This document shows, in pieces, positions 48,373 to 59,250 of a DNA stretch of 64,000 nucleotides. Source of the stretch: Epiperipatus broadwayi. Taxonomy: Eukaryota > Onychophora > Udeonychophora > Euonychophora > Peripatidae. A program made the position numbers and the translations under genes. Numbering within the stretch: the first letter of the stretch is position 1; each line of letters begins with the position of its first letter. The notes beneath the pieces are model-generated. The model did no database searches. It saw nothing but the letters and a program-made list of their open reading frames with translations, and had not been told where the DNA came from. The stretch lies in NCBI GenBank assembly GCA_028023455.1, contig JAQFVV010012397.1, positions 2,097,501-2,161,500 on the forward strand, in the 5' to 3' direction.

Positions 48373-49620
48373 CCCAACAAATTAGTGAAAATTTACATGC
48401 ATGAAATACAAAATAAGGTCAATACAAAATAAAAAAATAAATTATTGAAAATGTGCCATTAATGGCGATCATTCGCTAATTTTAAAAGCGTACTGTATAG
48501 CCGATTAATTTACGAAAAATAATTTGATATTTGTAGAAATATTAACCCAAAAATACAAAACCCAACAAATTAGTGAAAATTTACATGCATGAAATACAAA
48601 ATAAGGTCAATACAAAATAAAAAAACAAAAAATTATTGAAAATGTGCCGTTAATGGCGATCACAGCGCGGAGCGCTGGAGTTGTTGGGGGGGGGGGGGGC
48701 CCTGGGTGTTTTTGCCAAGCGAAGCTTGTAGTACAAGATATAAAATACAAAATATAGCCAATGAATTTACGAAAAATAATTTGATATTTGTAGAAAAAAA
48801 CCCAACAAATTAGTGAAAATTTACATGCATGAAATACAAAATAAGGTCAATACAAAATAAAAAAATAAATTATTGAAAATGTGCCATTAATGGCGATCAT
48901 TCGCTAATTTTAAAAGCGTACTGTATAGCCGATTAATTTACGAAAAATAATTTGATATTTGTAGAAATATTAACCCAAAAATACAAAACCCAACAAATTA
49001 GTGAAAATTTACATGCATGAAATACAAAATAAGGTCAATACAAAATAAAAAAATAAAAAATTATTGAAAATGTGCCGTTAATGGCGATCACAGCGCGGAG
49101 CGCTGGAGTTATTGGGGGGGGGGCCCTGGGTGTTTTTGCCAAGCGAAGCTTGTAGTACAAGATATAAAATACAAAATATAGCCAATGAATTTACGAAAAA
49201 TAATTTGATATTTGTAGAAAAAAACCCAACAAATTAGTGAAAATTTACATGCATGAAATACAAAATAAGGTCAATACAAAATAAAAAAATAAATTATTGA
49301 AAATGTGCCATTAATGGCGATCATTCGCTAATTTTAAAAGCGTACTGTATAGCCGATTAATTTACGAAAAATAATTTGATATTTGTAGAAATATTAACCC
49401 AAAAATACAAAACCCAACAAATTAGTGAAAATTTACATGCATGAAATACAAAATAAGGTCAATACAAAATATAGAAACAAAAAATTAGTGAAAATGTGCC
49501 GTTAATGGCGATCACATAAAAATGTGCCATTAATCGCGATCACATGCCCTACTTTTACATACATTGGCTAATGAATTTACGAAAAATAATTTGATATTTG
49601 TAGAAATATTAACCCAAAAA
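48373..49620 (+). repeat. Alternating 188/240-bp higher-order tandem array
   Basis: The motif CCCAACAAATTAGTGAAAAT begins at 48373, 48561, 48801, 48989, 49225 and 49413, giving intervals 188, 240, 188, 236, 188. Type A units (188 bp) carry ATTCGCTAATTTTAAAAGCG. Type B units (236-240 bp) carry CACAGCGCGGAGCGCTGGAG, a G run of 9-13 and CCAAGCGAAGCTTG. A and B share their first 110 bases and a common end (ATTTACGAAAAATAATTTGA). The dimer period is about 424-428 bp. The third B is cut short and followed by degenerate monomers to about 49620. The near identity of dimers points to recent dimer-wise expansion. Confidence 0.92.
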
Positions 49621-49990
49621 TTATTTACAAATTAAATGTAATTAAGTGGAAGTTTGATAATTGAAGAAATATATAAAAAAAATTTTTTTTTGTAAATTTA
49701 AAAAAAAAAAAAAGTTAATGCGAATCTACCATTAATCGCCATCTTGTATAAAATGTGGTGTAACACGACGTAGTTTCTACAAGCATTTGGTAATTTTAAA
49801 AACGGACTGTATATTGGTAATTTTATTAAAAAAATTATTGAAAATTATTTACAAATTCATTGAAGAAATATTAACAAAAATTGTTTGTACATTTAAAATA
49901 AAGATTTAATGCGAATATGGCATTAATGGTGACGTTACTTTTACATGCATTTGGATTACTTATTGTCTATATTCAATAATATAATTAATT

Positions 49991-50778
49991 CTAAAATTAT
50001 AATTATTATAAAAAAAAAATTAAAATTACTTACAAATAGCGTTAACTGTGGAGGACTGAATTGGGATATATGTTCTAAAATTGCAGCGCTTTGTACGACT
50101 GCCTCCACATAAACTCGCTCAAATATGAGTCCAGGTGCTGACGTGCTGGAAAAAAATCACTGTTATCAAGTGGATAGCAAAATCACAATAGATAGAAAAA
50201 TCAAAAAATTTCCAAAATCTCTCTCCGAATTTTAAATCTCGCGGTTAAAAAAAAAAAAAAATTGATGGATTAATCACGCCAGTCACTTCGTTGCCATGAC
50301 AACGTTGTCATACAAAGATCGTCGATGCCTACCGGAAGGGAAACCGGTGGGTCAAATACGTCATCAGGCAAATTATCCGTCTAAAATTATAATTATTATA
50401 AAAAAAAAATTAAAATTACTTACAAATAGTGTTAACTGTGGAGGACTGAATTGGGATATATGTTCTAAAATTGCAGCGCTTTGTACGACTGCCTCCACAT
50501 AAACTCGCTCAAATATGAGTCCAGGTGCTGACGTGCTGGAAAAAAATCACTGTTATCAAGTGGATAGCAAAATCACAATAGATAGAAAAATCAAAAAATT
50601 TCCAAAATCTCTCTCCGAATTTTAAATCTCGCGGTTAAAAAAAAAAAAAAATTGACTCTCTGATGGATTAATCACGCCAGTCACTTCGTTGCCATGACAA
50701 CGTTGTCATACAAAGATCGTCGATGCCTACCGGAAGGGAAACCGGTGGGTCAAATACGTCATCAGGCAAATTATCCGT
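49991..50778. repeat. Duplicated 390-bp right end
   Basis: Copy 1 is 49991-50380 and copy 2 is 50381-50778. Both begin CTAAAATTATAATTATTATA and end GGCAAATTATCCGT; copy 2 has 8 extra bases (GACTCTCT after the A run). The duplicated unit ends seven bases short of the element end, so copy 1 carries an internal partial terminal repeat. Each copy contains the perfect 16-bp palindrome ATGACAACGTTGTCAT (50296-50311 and its second copy). Confidence 0.92.
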
Positions 50779-50793
50779 AAGTACCATACACTC

Positions 50794-52246
50794 TTACATA
50801 ATCTAATTACATATGATTAACCAAATCACACTTCCTTTTCTTATTTCAACAAAAACCTCCCAAGCATACGTTATATATAATGTCGGAGTGAACTATGACT
50901 GGTGGCAGTTTTTCCCCACACATTTGTTATTTCTGGGCGCTAGTGCTTAATGGTGTCCATAAAGCATCTGCCATGTAGACAATTAATGGAGACTGAAATG
51001 TCCCACTTTCTTTGCATCAACTTAATTTACAGAGACATAAATTAATCAAGTGTATTGGCATTTACAAATGAGAATCTAAATGAAAGATTGCTGACTTTAA
51101 TTTAACATGTAGATTTAATAAATAAGTACAGATTATAAATATAAAATTATTTATTAATGCTATTCTTTTTAAATACTACTAAACAATTCACATATAGACA
51201 TTATACATATATCATAAGAGTTATAACCCTATTAATCTTGATTATTAATTTGATTCTAAAGTCCTTCTTAATATTAAATACCCATTCGGTGTATTAAAAG
51301 GGTGTCTATTTTAGTTAGAATTATAAAATGCATATATATAATTCTTATTTATCCTACCAAAACTTTCTATGGATATTCACTAGTACTAGATATAGGTATA
51401 CCACGGCCATGAATTTTCTTTGTGATATCCATTCGGTACAGTTCTAGTACTAGATATAGGTATACCACGGTTATGAATTTTCTTTCTGTGATACCCATTT
51501 GGTACAGTTGTAGTTTTTTATTAACTTTGCTCAGGATCTGGTCCTCAAGTAAGCACAGCGTCATGACCATCAAGACATTATATCGATTTCAAATGAGGAA
51601 AAATGCAACTGCAACCATATCAATTTATCCAGTTATTTGATTAAGATCAAACCTGTAGGTAATTGACATACCCACAGCATGACATTTTCCTATGGCTTTT
51701 TAATGATGAATATGCAATTTCTTTCTTTGGGTTCCCTAACAACTTTTATTCAGCAATGTAAAAATAAATAAATTTAAGAAGCAGCATAAGAATAAATTAA
51801 AAAGAAGAATACTATATGAGGATCGCAGTTTCTTTGTATTCAAAAGTTCGAATCCACCACGCTGGTCATGTTTACACCTTTTAGGTTGTTCAGATTTAAC
51901 TTCCCCACAAACTATTTGTTCTATCATTAATTTTCATATTTTTTTATTTATCCAAGTTCATCTTGCAATCAGTTTCAATCAGCCATCTTTAATTATTGGG
52001 GAACAAATATCACACTTCACATTTTCTTTTATTACAAATAATTGCCTTCCGATTTCATTTTTATTTAAAATAAAATCTGAGAACACCCCCCCCCCCCGTT
52101 CACCAAGGTATTTACATAAAAACAAAAATTACCTATTGTTTATTAAATGAAAAAAAAATCTAATTTTATATTAAAATTATATTTTTAAATGCAATTGTCT
52201 TTTAACAATCTTTTAGTTTATAATGCTAACACAAAATAATGGTACA
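50794..52246 (-). repeat. Gypsy C downstream LTR (main part)
   Basis: Matches 57480-58739 in order: ATTAACCAAATCACACTTCC, GGCGCTAGTGCTTAATGG, ACTAGTACTAGATATAGG, CAAAATAATGGTACA. It contains a local 64-bp tandem duplication (units from about 51381 and 51445, motif TAGTACTAGATATAGGTATA) that the other LTR lacks. The segment before the inserted element (about 47990-48031) aligns with 57425-57455. Confidence 0.7.
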
Positions 52247-52439
52247 ATACCTCTGTGGATGAGGGAACCAATAAAATAGGTGATTTAGCCTATTTTATTC
52301 TCAAAATAGCTTATTTTATTTCTGTTAACTTATTACTAGCCATATCTAATGGTTTATTAGCTGAAGTTAAATTATAATAACTATAAATTTTTCTTATATG
52401 ATTTGAGCAACTGGGTATTGTAAGGCCATTTCCCCCTCT

Positions 52440-53109
52440 TTCATTAGCTTTAATGAATGCATTTGGTCACTTTGATAATTTTATAAGGGCCATCATATAA
52501 GCTTTGAAATTTCTTTTAAAATGTTTCTTTGATTGACTAATAGGCTTAACCTGGACCTAGATCCGTCTTGAAAGTTACGAGATGTGGGACCTCCATAAGT
52601 TTTCTTTGCTTCGCACTCTGCTTCAACTTATGTTGCTTATTATTGTCAGGTATCCCACCAGTATGCTCGGCAGTTTACTTTTATATAAGATAGGCACTGG
52701 GCAAGCAAAATGCAATCTGATGGGCACAAACCCACCCAGTGGACTCATTACTTCAATTAATATAATTAACAACTTTAAACTGTTTTACCCACCCTCTATG
52801 GTTAGATGATGCACACACCTGAATAACCTTAATTCCCTCCTAATTCATTCACACAGGTTGAAGGTTACATATAGAGAACAGGATATGACAACCCTATCCA
52901 CACATGCCATTCGGTGCATACAAATGAAGTACTATGGTCCGATATGATAGCCATGAGTTTTCCTATTAAAGGGAAGTGTGCGATTGATACTTTTATAGCA
53001 TTCCAAGCATTTGCCTGATATAGGATATGCTGATACCAGCTTAGTAAATATATGTGACCAATAAAAATTTCATCTTTCAAAATGGAGGCAAAAGTCAGTA
53101 AAAGTCAAA
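52440..53109 (-). pseudogene. Gypsy C integrase core and C-terminal region
   Basis: The open minus-strand frame 52865-53080 holds ANAWNAIKVSIAHFPLIGKL and IISDHSTSFVCTEWHVW, matching the second catalytic Asp motif of gypsy integrases (xxISDRGTxFTSxEF). Further downstream (about 52570-52540) the relics RNFQDGSRSRL recall the C-terminal module of Mdg/297-type integrases (RNFxVGDxVL). Stops interrupt the rest. Confidence 0.65.
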
Positions 53110-54430
53110 TGATAATAATTCAGGCAAAACTCTCTATACATATTGCCACTCAGTGCAAGCCAGAGTAATCAAGCCGGAAAGCTTGTGCATAAAATCCCCA
53201 TCTAGTGCCTACTCATCCAATATCTCCAGACTAGTTTCTGGCCATCAGTAAGGAGCCTTGAATCTGAGAGAACTGCATCTAGATCAGGGGTCCCCAACCT
53301 TTTTGCACTTAAGAGCACATTCTATAATACCGGCAGGTGGCGGGCACCATTTATTGTTTTCAATGTAAATTTATAGTTGGATATTGTTAATAATACACAT
53401 AATGTACAAAAAAATATTTATTTCAAAAATAAAATTTTAACATAAAAAAAATTAACGTTTATATTTTTATGCTGTAAAAGTATAGTATGCCCTACAATTT
53501 GATTACAATATAATACAATAATTCAAAAGAAATTTTAAAAATTAAATTTATTTGTATCAGATAAACAATTTTTTATCATGTTTGGATAGCGGCGGGCACA
53601 TATAAAACGGGCACCATGGTGCCAGCAGGCATAGGGTTGGGGACCCCTGATCTAGATCTTAGGATCTAATGCAACCCTCCAACAGTCACCTTTTGTTTCT
53701 TCTTAACTACAAAGCTATAAATCTTAAATTGGAAAACACTAATATTTTTAATCCAAGCTCATTATCTTATATAGTCATATAGATCAGAACTCAGTTCAGT
53801 ACCTATACATTTTAGTGGTTTTGGTTCTTTAATAACTATAGCCACCACTATCCTATTGGGCAGGATTGGTTTTAAGCCAATAAGCATAACATAATCACCA
53901 TTCCTTATGCTTGCTTATAACTTATTAAAACAGGCAAAATTCTCTATACGTATTGTCTCCCACTCAGAAATGATGATCATGTAACGTTTATTGGATCAAA
54001 ACAAATCCTGCCTAATAGGATAATGGTGGCTATGATTATTAAAGAACCAAAGTTACCCAAAATGTATAGGTACTGAACTGAGTTCAGACCTATATGACTA
54101 TATAAGTTAATGAGCTTGGAGTGAAAATATTGTTTTCAATTTAAGACTCATAGCTTTGTAATTAAATAGATAAAAAGTGGCTGCTGGAGGGTTGCATTAG
54201 ACCCTAAGATCTAGGTGCAGTGCTCTCAGACCCAAGGTTCCTCACTAACAAAAGATACAAGCCAGAAACTAGTCTGAGAATATTAGATGATTAGATAGGG
54301 ATTTTATGCACAAGCCTTCTGGCATCCATTGATTACTCTGGCATGCACCGAGTGGCAATATGTATAGAGAGTTTTGCCTGTTTTAATAAGTTATAAGCAA
54401 GCATATGAAAAGGTGATCATGTGATGTTTA
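53110..54430. repeat. Family X palindromic repeat, copy 2 (long form)
   Basis: The ends are TTCAGGCAAAACTC (left) and GAGTTTTGCCTG (right). The arms are inverted copies of each other and of 2270-3115. The centre is longer than in copy 1: TTGGTTCTTTAATAACTATA, GCCACCACTATCCTATTGGG and CAGGATTGGTTTT recur inverted at 53995-54050, around another inner AACAGGCAAAATTC motif (53930-53945). It splits the integrase of gypsy C. The left arm is split by the hAT MITE at 53285-53649. Confidence 0.75.
53285..53649. mobile_element. hAT MITE, 365 bp, nested in family X
   Basis: Terminal inverted repeats CAGGGGTCCCCAACC (left) and GGTTGGGGACCCCTG (right), with 8-bp duplications ATCTAGAT (53277-53284 and 53650-53657). 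Subterminal GGCGGGCACCAT motifs appear near both ends. No coding capacity. The empty site is visible in the other family X copy near 2500-2515 (TGCATTTAGATCTTAGGATC), which confirms the insertion. Confidence 0.95.
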
Positions 54431-54620
54431 TTGATAATAATTCAATAAGTTTCTGGGGGATAATGGGCTTTAATGATCCTTCATAAGAAGATTTTGTCCT
54501 TTGACAAGTCTCATATTCATTTAATGTGGACATAACCTTAGACCTCATCTTTGGCTAGTAGAACCAGGTTTTTCAAAAGTTTTTCTACTTGGGTTACCCA
54601 TAATGTCCATATAAACAGTG
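54431..54620 (-). pseudogene. Gypsy C integrase zinc-binding end
   Basis: Minus-strand reading contains YETCQRTKSSYEGSLKPII, matching the CxxCQRxKxxxxxxG segment at the end of the HHCC domain in gypsy integrases. One cysteine of the pair is visible here; the first is replaced by Tyr/Glu context. It lies directly upstream of the X insertion, with the integrase core on the other side. Confidence 0.6.
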
Positions 54621-54899
54621 CGTGTACATAATTAGCCAATTCTGCAGATCCTCTGGCAACACCACTCTACAATTATTGTCCTTGACATTGGTTAGATATA
54701 ATAGCACTCGTGACTGACACTGTCCTCATGGGTCTTTACTTCTTTCACTGCTTCAATATGCTTCCCCCTCTCCAGGTAATCAATAATTCCTCGATATTCT
54801 AGAATCTTAATCTTCATCCAACATACGCTTTAAACCCTCCACTGATGCTCCCATGACTAGCCTGATTGCAGCCAAACCTACATCTTCATTCTGTAGGTG

Positions 54900-55800
54900 A
54901 CTTGAAATAGCAGGACTTGGATTACAATATGTCGTCCTCTACATTTTCTGGTCCCCTACAATATTGAATGATACAGTTAAATTCTTGCAGGAACAGGCTC
55001 CAGCGGATCAACCGGCTATTGGTCAAATAGTGGTAGTTGAGAACCTCTAGGCTCTTGTGGTTCCTAACAATGATCAATCTCAGGAATGCCCACACTACAA
55101 TCAGAGCTTCTTTCTCAGTGACAGTAATTAATTTTAGGATCTTTTAAAATTCTACTAATAAAGTATAGCATCCCTGGACGACCATCTCCTGATTCTGTAA
55201 TAAGGTAGCTCCTAGTGAATATCCATTGCTGACCGTTTTGTACGATAAAAGGTTTCATGAAATCTACGCCAACATCACTTGAAGAAATTTCTCCTTAATC
55301 TATTCAAATCCTTCATCTTGTTCTGGTGTCCACTTCCAAGGCATGACTTTGCACAATAATTGTAACAGCGCCAGCAGCAAAATTTTTTATAAATTTATTA
55401 CGGAAATTACAATCCTAGACATGATCGGTTTTTTCATACAGGGTGTGAAATTCTCTTATAGCTTGGATTTTCTCTAGGTGAGGTTTAATACCCCTAGTAC
55501 TAACCAGATGCTCTAAAAAACCCTTCCTCAGAGACTATATAGCTTGTTTAATTCATATACCTTTAGGTTCAGACTATTGGAAAAACATTTGTAAATGTTG
55601 GAGATGATCCATCATATTGTTGGATACTTTATGATCACATTATCCAAATGGTGACCAAGTTTTTCTTAATGTCTGGTCATAATACCCAGTCTAAACATAT
55701 CAAAAGCCCTGCTCAAAATACATTCTATTAAACTGATATAAAATCCCGTTGCATTAAAGATCAGCGGGATTAATTTTATCTGTTAAATCCAACACAGGGG
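54900..55800 (-). pseudogene. Gypsy C reverse transcriptase end and RNase H
   Basis: Minus-strand frames read, in order: FNATGFYISLIECIL (55770 region, RT palm FxxTGxxYxFxRxPFGL), HLDNVIIKYP (relic of the YLDDVIIFS catalytic box, second Asp replaced by Asn), EHLVSTRGIKPHLEKIQAIR (55500-55440, the FLGHxVSxxGIxPxxxKIxAI motif), then GDGRPGMLYFISRIL (RNase H, DGxxxPIxYxSRxL). Stops and shifts throughout. The order confirms the minus-strand gypsy body. Confidence 0.75.
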
Positions 55801-56149
55801 AAAAAATTTTCCTTTAAATTTGGTTAGCATATTATTAATGGGTGGAGGAATATTACGCTTAGGCATGTTAATCCTATTCAATTGCATAGCATTCTAATTA
55901 AGTCTCACAGAAGTCTTTTTTTTACCATTACCAGAGGATTATATGGTGACAAACCCTAAGATATTATTCCCCAATTCACTATTTGCAATAGTTGCTTCTT
56001 CACCCCCCACCCCTCCAACATACTGATGCGGTACTGGATATAATCGTGCTGCCTACTATCTTAATTCTACCTTTGATAATTCCGGGTATGTCTGAAAAAT
56101 CTGACCTATACCAATAAAAAAGATCTAAACTCCCTTCACTCCCCTTTAC

Positions 56150-56407
56150 TCATAGATTCTTTAATCTTGGCATACACCTCTTGCCATTCTGCCTTGCATT
56201 GTACACTACATAGCTCAACAGATGGACACAAATCTTGGGGACAGAAATTAAATACCCTCCCCTCTTCACAAGAAATCTTTTGTAATCTATTATGCACCCC
56301 TTTTTATGAATAAAATCAATGCCTTTATTTTCCTTTGGGATTAGTAATATAAGGTATATATATACATTTTTCTCACTCCTACCCATATCCAGACTTGCTT
56401 GGTACAT
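56150..56407 (-). pseudogene. Gypsy C region upstream of RT, protease or linker
   Basis: An 85-codon frame without a firm motif (contains DFIHKKGCIIDYKRFLVKRG, reminiscent of the segment around a gypsy protease/RT linker). It is placed by position between gag and RT. I cannot assign a domain with confidence. Confidence 0.35.
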
Positions 56408-57430
56408 AACTTAGCCTTTTTCTATTGCTAACATCTGCACTGATTTCACAAGTAGTTCAAGTGCAGGGATCTTGATTGATCATACATTAGTACATAGCCC
56501 TGGACATTAATGATATGACTGCTCTAGTCAAAATACACAACTACTTTCATATGGTTCATTTGCATTGGAATCATGAGGCATTCCTGCAATGAGAAATTTC
56601 TCTCCACCCGATTCATAAATCAAGTTATCAATCCTTTTTGTCACAGATGGGCTTTTTATCTTATTTCTCCTTCCAATTTAAATTAGTCCCAATTTGTTTC
56701 CCCTTTGATAATGATGCTAACTGGCAAATTTTATTATGCCATGATTGATATTTTCTGGCCCTTCTGTTCTTTATGCCAACCTCATCCATACTTTTACCCA
56801 TATTCCTTTCGAAGACATTTTTATTCTTCCTTTTCTACTGTTTGTTCTGCTGCTCTTATGTCCCTTCTCACTATTTTAGTTTCACCAAGACTATCTTAAC
56901 TTCCTTTAACCATTTATTTCATATTTTTAATCATTTCTGTCATTTTGGACTTTATTTCATTCTTACATTCTATTAGCTCCCTAAATATTTCCCATATTAT
57001 TGACGCAGTACCTTCTTTTAATTCTTTATCACTGACTTCCGACATTATGTTATTAATTTTTTTGCCATTTCTTATACCATAAATACTTATACTATTGTAT
57101 TTTTTGTCAATAACACACATACTATATTTTCTGAAAAATTCAAATTTTTTTAAAAGGAAAAAAGTTTTAATGCTCTCATTATAAACCTAACTTTATTTCA
57201 ATTCAACATTATGTTCATTTATCCCCTTTCCCCCAGTCATCACATTGATTTATTATTTTGCGGTCCAGTTGCCTACTTTTACCGTCTAAAACATCTCAAC
57301 TGCTTAAGCCCTCTTTTAAAACTGACAAAAACATTCGAACAATTTGAGTACATAGTCGAAGTTGCTCCTTGGACATCATTGAACTTTGACTCAAAACCTC
57401 ACGTTAAGAAGCTATTTTATCCTTTTTAGG
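56408..57430 (-). other. Probable gypsy C gag region, decayed
   Basis: Expected location of gag. The minus-strand frame 56914-57120 (68 codons, Lys/Glu-rich helix-like ELIECKNEIKSKMTEMIKNM) could be a gag coiled segment. No zinc knuckle is seen. Low confidence. Confidence 0.3.
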
Positions 57431-57439
57431 TAATCTCTG

Positions 57440-58739
57440 GGTTTTATACTTTTATATACTCTACTTACAAGTATATAGAATTAACCAAAGCACACTTCCT
57501 TTCCTTAATTCAACAAATGCGTTAAAAAAACCAGACTATTTCCTGGTTAATCTACTCCATAAGCATGCGACATATATAATGTCTGAGCAAACTATGACTA
57601 GGGGCACTTTTTTTCTCATTTATTTGTTATTTCTGGGCACTAGTGCTTAATGGATAGTCCATAAAGCACCTATTCAATTAATGGAGACTCCAATGTACCA
57701 CCTTTGCACCAACTTCGATTTACAGAGAGATTAATTTATCAAGTGTATTGACATTTATAAATGATAATCTAAACGGAAAATTGCCGATTTTAAATTAACA
57801 CACAGATTTAATAAACAAGTACAGATTATAAATATTTATTTATACTATCCTTGTTGAATATTATTAAACCATTAACCTATAATAGACATAATATATACAT
57901 AGAGGTATATAATAACAACCATATTAATCTTGGGAATATTAACTTGATTCTAAAGTCCTTAATACTAAATACTAGTTCTGTTCATGTATTAAGAGTTCGT
58001 CTATTTTAGTTAGAATTATAAAATGTATATAGTTATTTAACCAGAACTTTGTGGATATTTACTAGTACTAGATGTAGGTATACTACGACCGTGAATTTTT
58101 TTTCTGCAAGATCTATTCGATACAGTTGGAGTGGGGTTTTTTTTTATTAGTTGTTCGTGGTCTGGTCCTTATGCAAGCACAGCGCCGTGAATAAGACATT
58201 ATATCGACTTCAGGCGAGGAAGGAAGCAAAGCATTTGATTAAAATCAAACAGTAAGACATATGGTGAATATGAACTTTCTTTCTTTGGATCCTCTTAACA
58301 TCTATTTAGCAACACACACCCACAAATGTTATTTAAGAAGCAGCGTAAGAATAAATTAAAAATACTACTACTACCTGGAGATCAACCAAATAGTACTTTT
58401 TTTTTTTTTATATTCAAAAGTTCGAGTCCACCGCACAGGTCCTTTTCACACCTTTTTTTTAAAAAATTGTCCAGATTTAACTTCCCCACAAACTTTATTT
58501 TTTCTATCATTAATTTTCACATTTCTATATTTATCAAGTTTATCTTGGCAATCAGCCATCTTTAATTATAGGGGAGCAAATGTCATATCTTACATTTTCT
58601 TTTAATTAGTTAATTGCTTTCTTTCTTTTTCTCTAGGGTACTTTTTTAAATTGAAATAACATACTAATTTAATATTAAAATATCTTTCTAAATATACTTT
58701 TCTTCTAGTTAATACACGTTGTACCAAAATAATGGTACA
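57440..58739 (-). repeat. Gypsy C upstream LTR
   Basis: Same orientation and order of blocks as 50794-52246, but diverged (many indels). Ends AATAATGGTACA. The start near 57440 is uncertain because the outer end of the partner is also worn. Confidence 0.65.
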
Positions 58740-59247
58740 ATGTATATATTTTTCAATATTACCCTTTTTAAATGATCAATTTTAAAACACGAGAAAGCGC
58801 TCTTCGTTAATGAACTTTTTTTAATTAATAAAGTTAGATAAAAGCTATCGTTTCTAATTAATTGATATATATAAATGTCAAACGACAAAAGTAAAAAAAC
58901 GCAGGCAATATATATATAAAAAAGCATATATTGAAAATAATTAATAGGTAGTCTCTAGAATATATAGCTGGATAGCATAGTTCTGGAAAAAAATCATTTA
59001 ATGACATAAAATGTTAGGATTGATATATACTACCTATAGTTTATAAATAAACCTAGAACATGTACAAGTGAATCTTCCACAAAAAAAAAAAAAAAAAGCA
59101 TTAACTTAAAAAGTTAATAGCAAACCAACATTTTAAATCACTCTTCACCACGTGTTGCAATGGCGCTTACAATATACAAATCTAATAAGACGTTTAATTA
59201 ACCATAAAATTTATTATCCTATCCAAATATGAAAATAAAATTCTTAC

Positions 59248-59250
59248 CAT
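59248..59250 (-). CDS. RPS20: RPS20 exon 1 coding part (ATG only), probable
   Basis: On the minus strand ATTATG is followed directly by GTAAGAA, a strong donor. Joined to exon 2 it gives M-SHYKDQGK..., and the total (3 + 100 + 257 nt) encodes exactly 119 residues, the usual animal S20 length. The surrounding 59250-59400 is richer in CG dinucleotides than the rest of the window, as expected for a housekeeping start. No transcript evidence is available. Another ATG-GT exon, for example the one at 45880-45890 (AAAGATGGTAAAT), cannot be excluded. Confidence 0.5.

Larger units (their letters stand above)
48040..50785. mobile_element. Non-autonomous DNA transposon built of higher-order tandem repeats
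   Basis: Perfect 8-bp target duplications ATACACTC (48032-48039 and 50786-50793) enclose 33-bp perfect terminal inverted repeats starting GGTACTTACGGATAATTTGC (48040-48072; reversed at 50753-50785). The interior of 2.7 kb has no coding frame of note. It consists of a subterminal hairpin, an alternating tandem array and a duplicated right end, listed separately. Eight-base duplications with ends in GG are compatible with the Merlin superfamily; P, Zisupton-type and atypical hAT are alternatives. Base composition is distinctly less AT-rich, with many CG dinucleotides, unlike the host LTR around it. Confidence 0.9.
47990..58739 (-). mobile_element. Ty3/gypsy retrotransposon C, minus strand, multiply nested
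   Basis: Two diverged direct repeats in the same orientation serve as LTRs: about 47990-48031 plus 50794-52246 on the left (downstream for the minus strand), and about 57440-58739 on the right. Both end CAAAATAATGGTACA. Between them, minus-strand fragments give protease-like, RT, RNase H, integrase zinc finger and integrase core in normal order. Later insertions interrupt it: the repeat-built element in the left LTR (48040-50785), a family X palindrome in the integrase (53110-54430), and a hAT MITE within that palindrome. Outer boundaries are approximate. Confidence 0.7.
37438..59247 (-). other. RPS20: RPS20 intron 1, about 21.8 kb (if exon 1 is right)
   Basis: Runs from the donor GTAAGAA at 59241-59247 to the acceptor AG before exon 2. 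Within it lie an RTE element, three hAT elements or relics, gypsy element C, a repeat-built DNA transposon and an X palindrome. This is very long for a ribosomal protein gene. It depends on the exon 1 assignment. Confidence 0.5.

Noticed and set aside
48373-49620. CRISPR-like array
   Set aside because: Repeats are directly adjacent, 188-240 bp long and alternate in type; there are no short repeats with unique spacers, and the context is eukaryotic.
50296-50502. 68-codon plus-strand frame starting at the palindrome
   Set aside because: It crosses the junction of the 390-bp duplication and has no motif; a product of the repeat structure.
51367-51573. 68-codon minus-strand frame
   Set aside because: Lies inside the gypsy C LTR across a 64-bp local duplication; no motif.
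56705-57429. Plus-strand frames with aromatic-rich peptides
   Set aside because: Antisense to the presumed gag region of gypsy C; pyrimidine-rich composition makes chance Phe/Ser/Leu runs.
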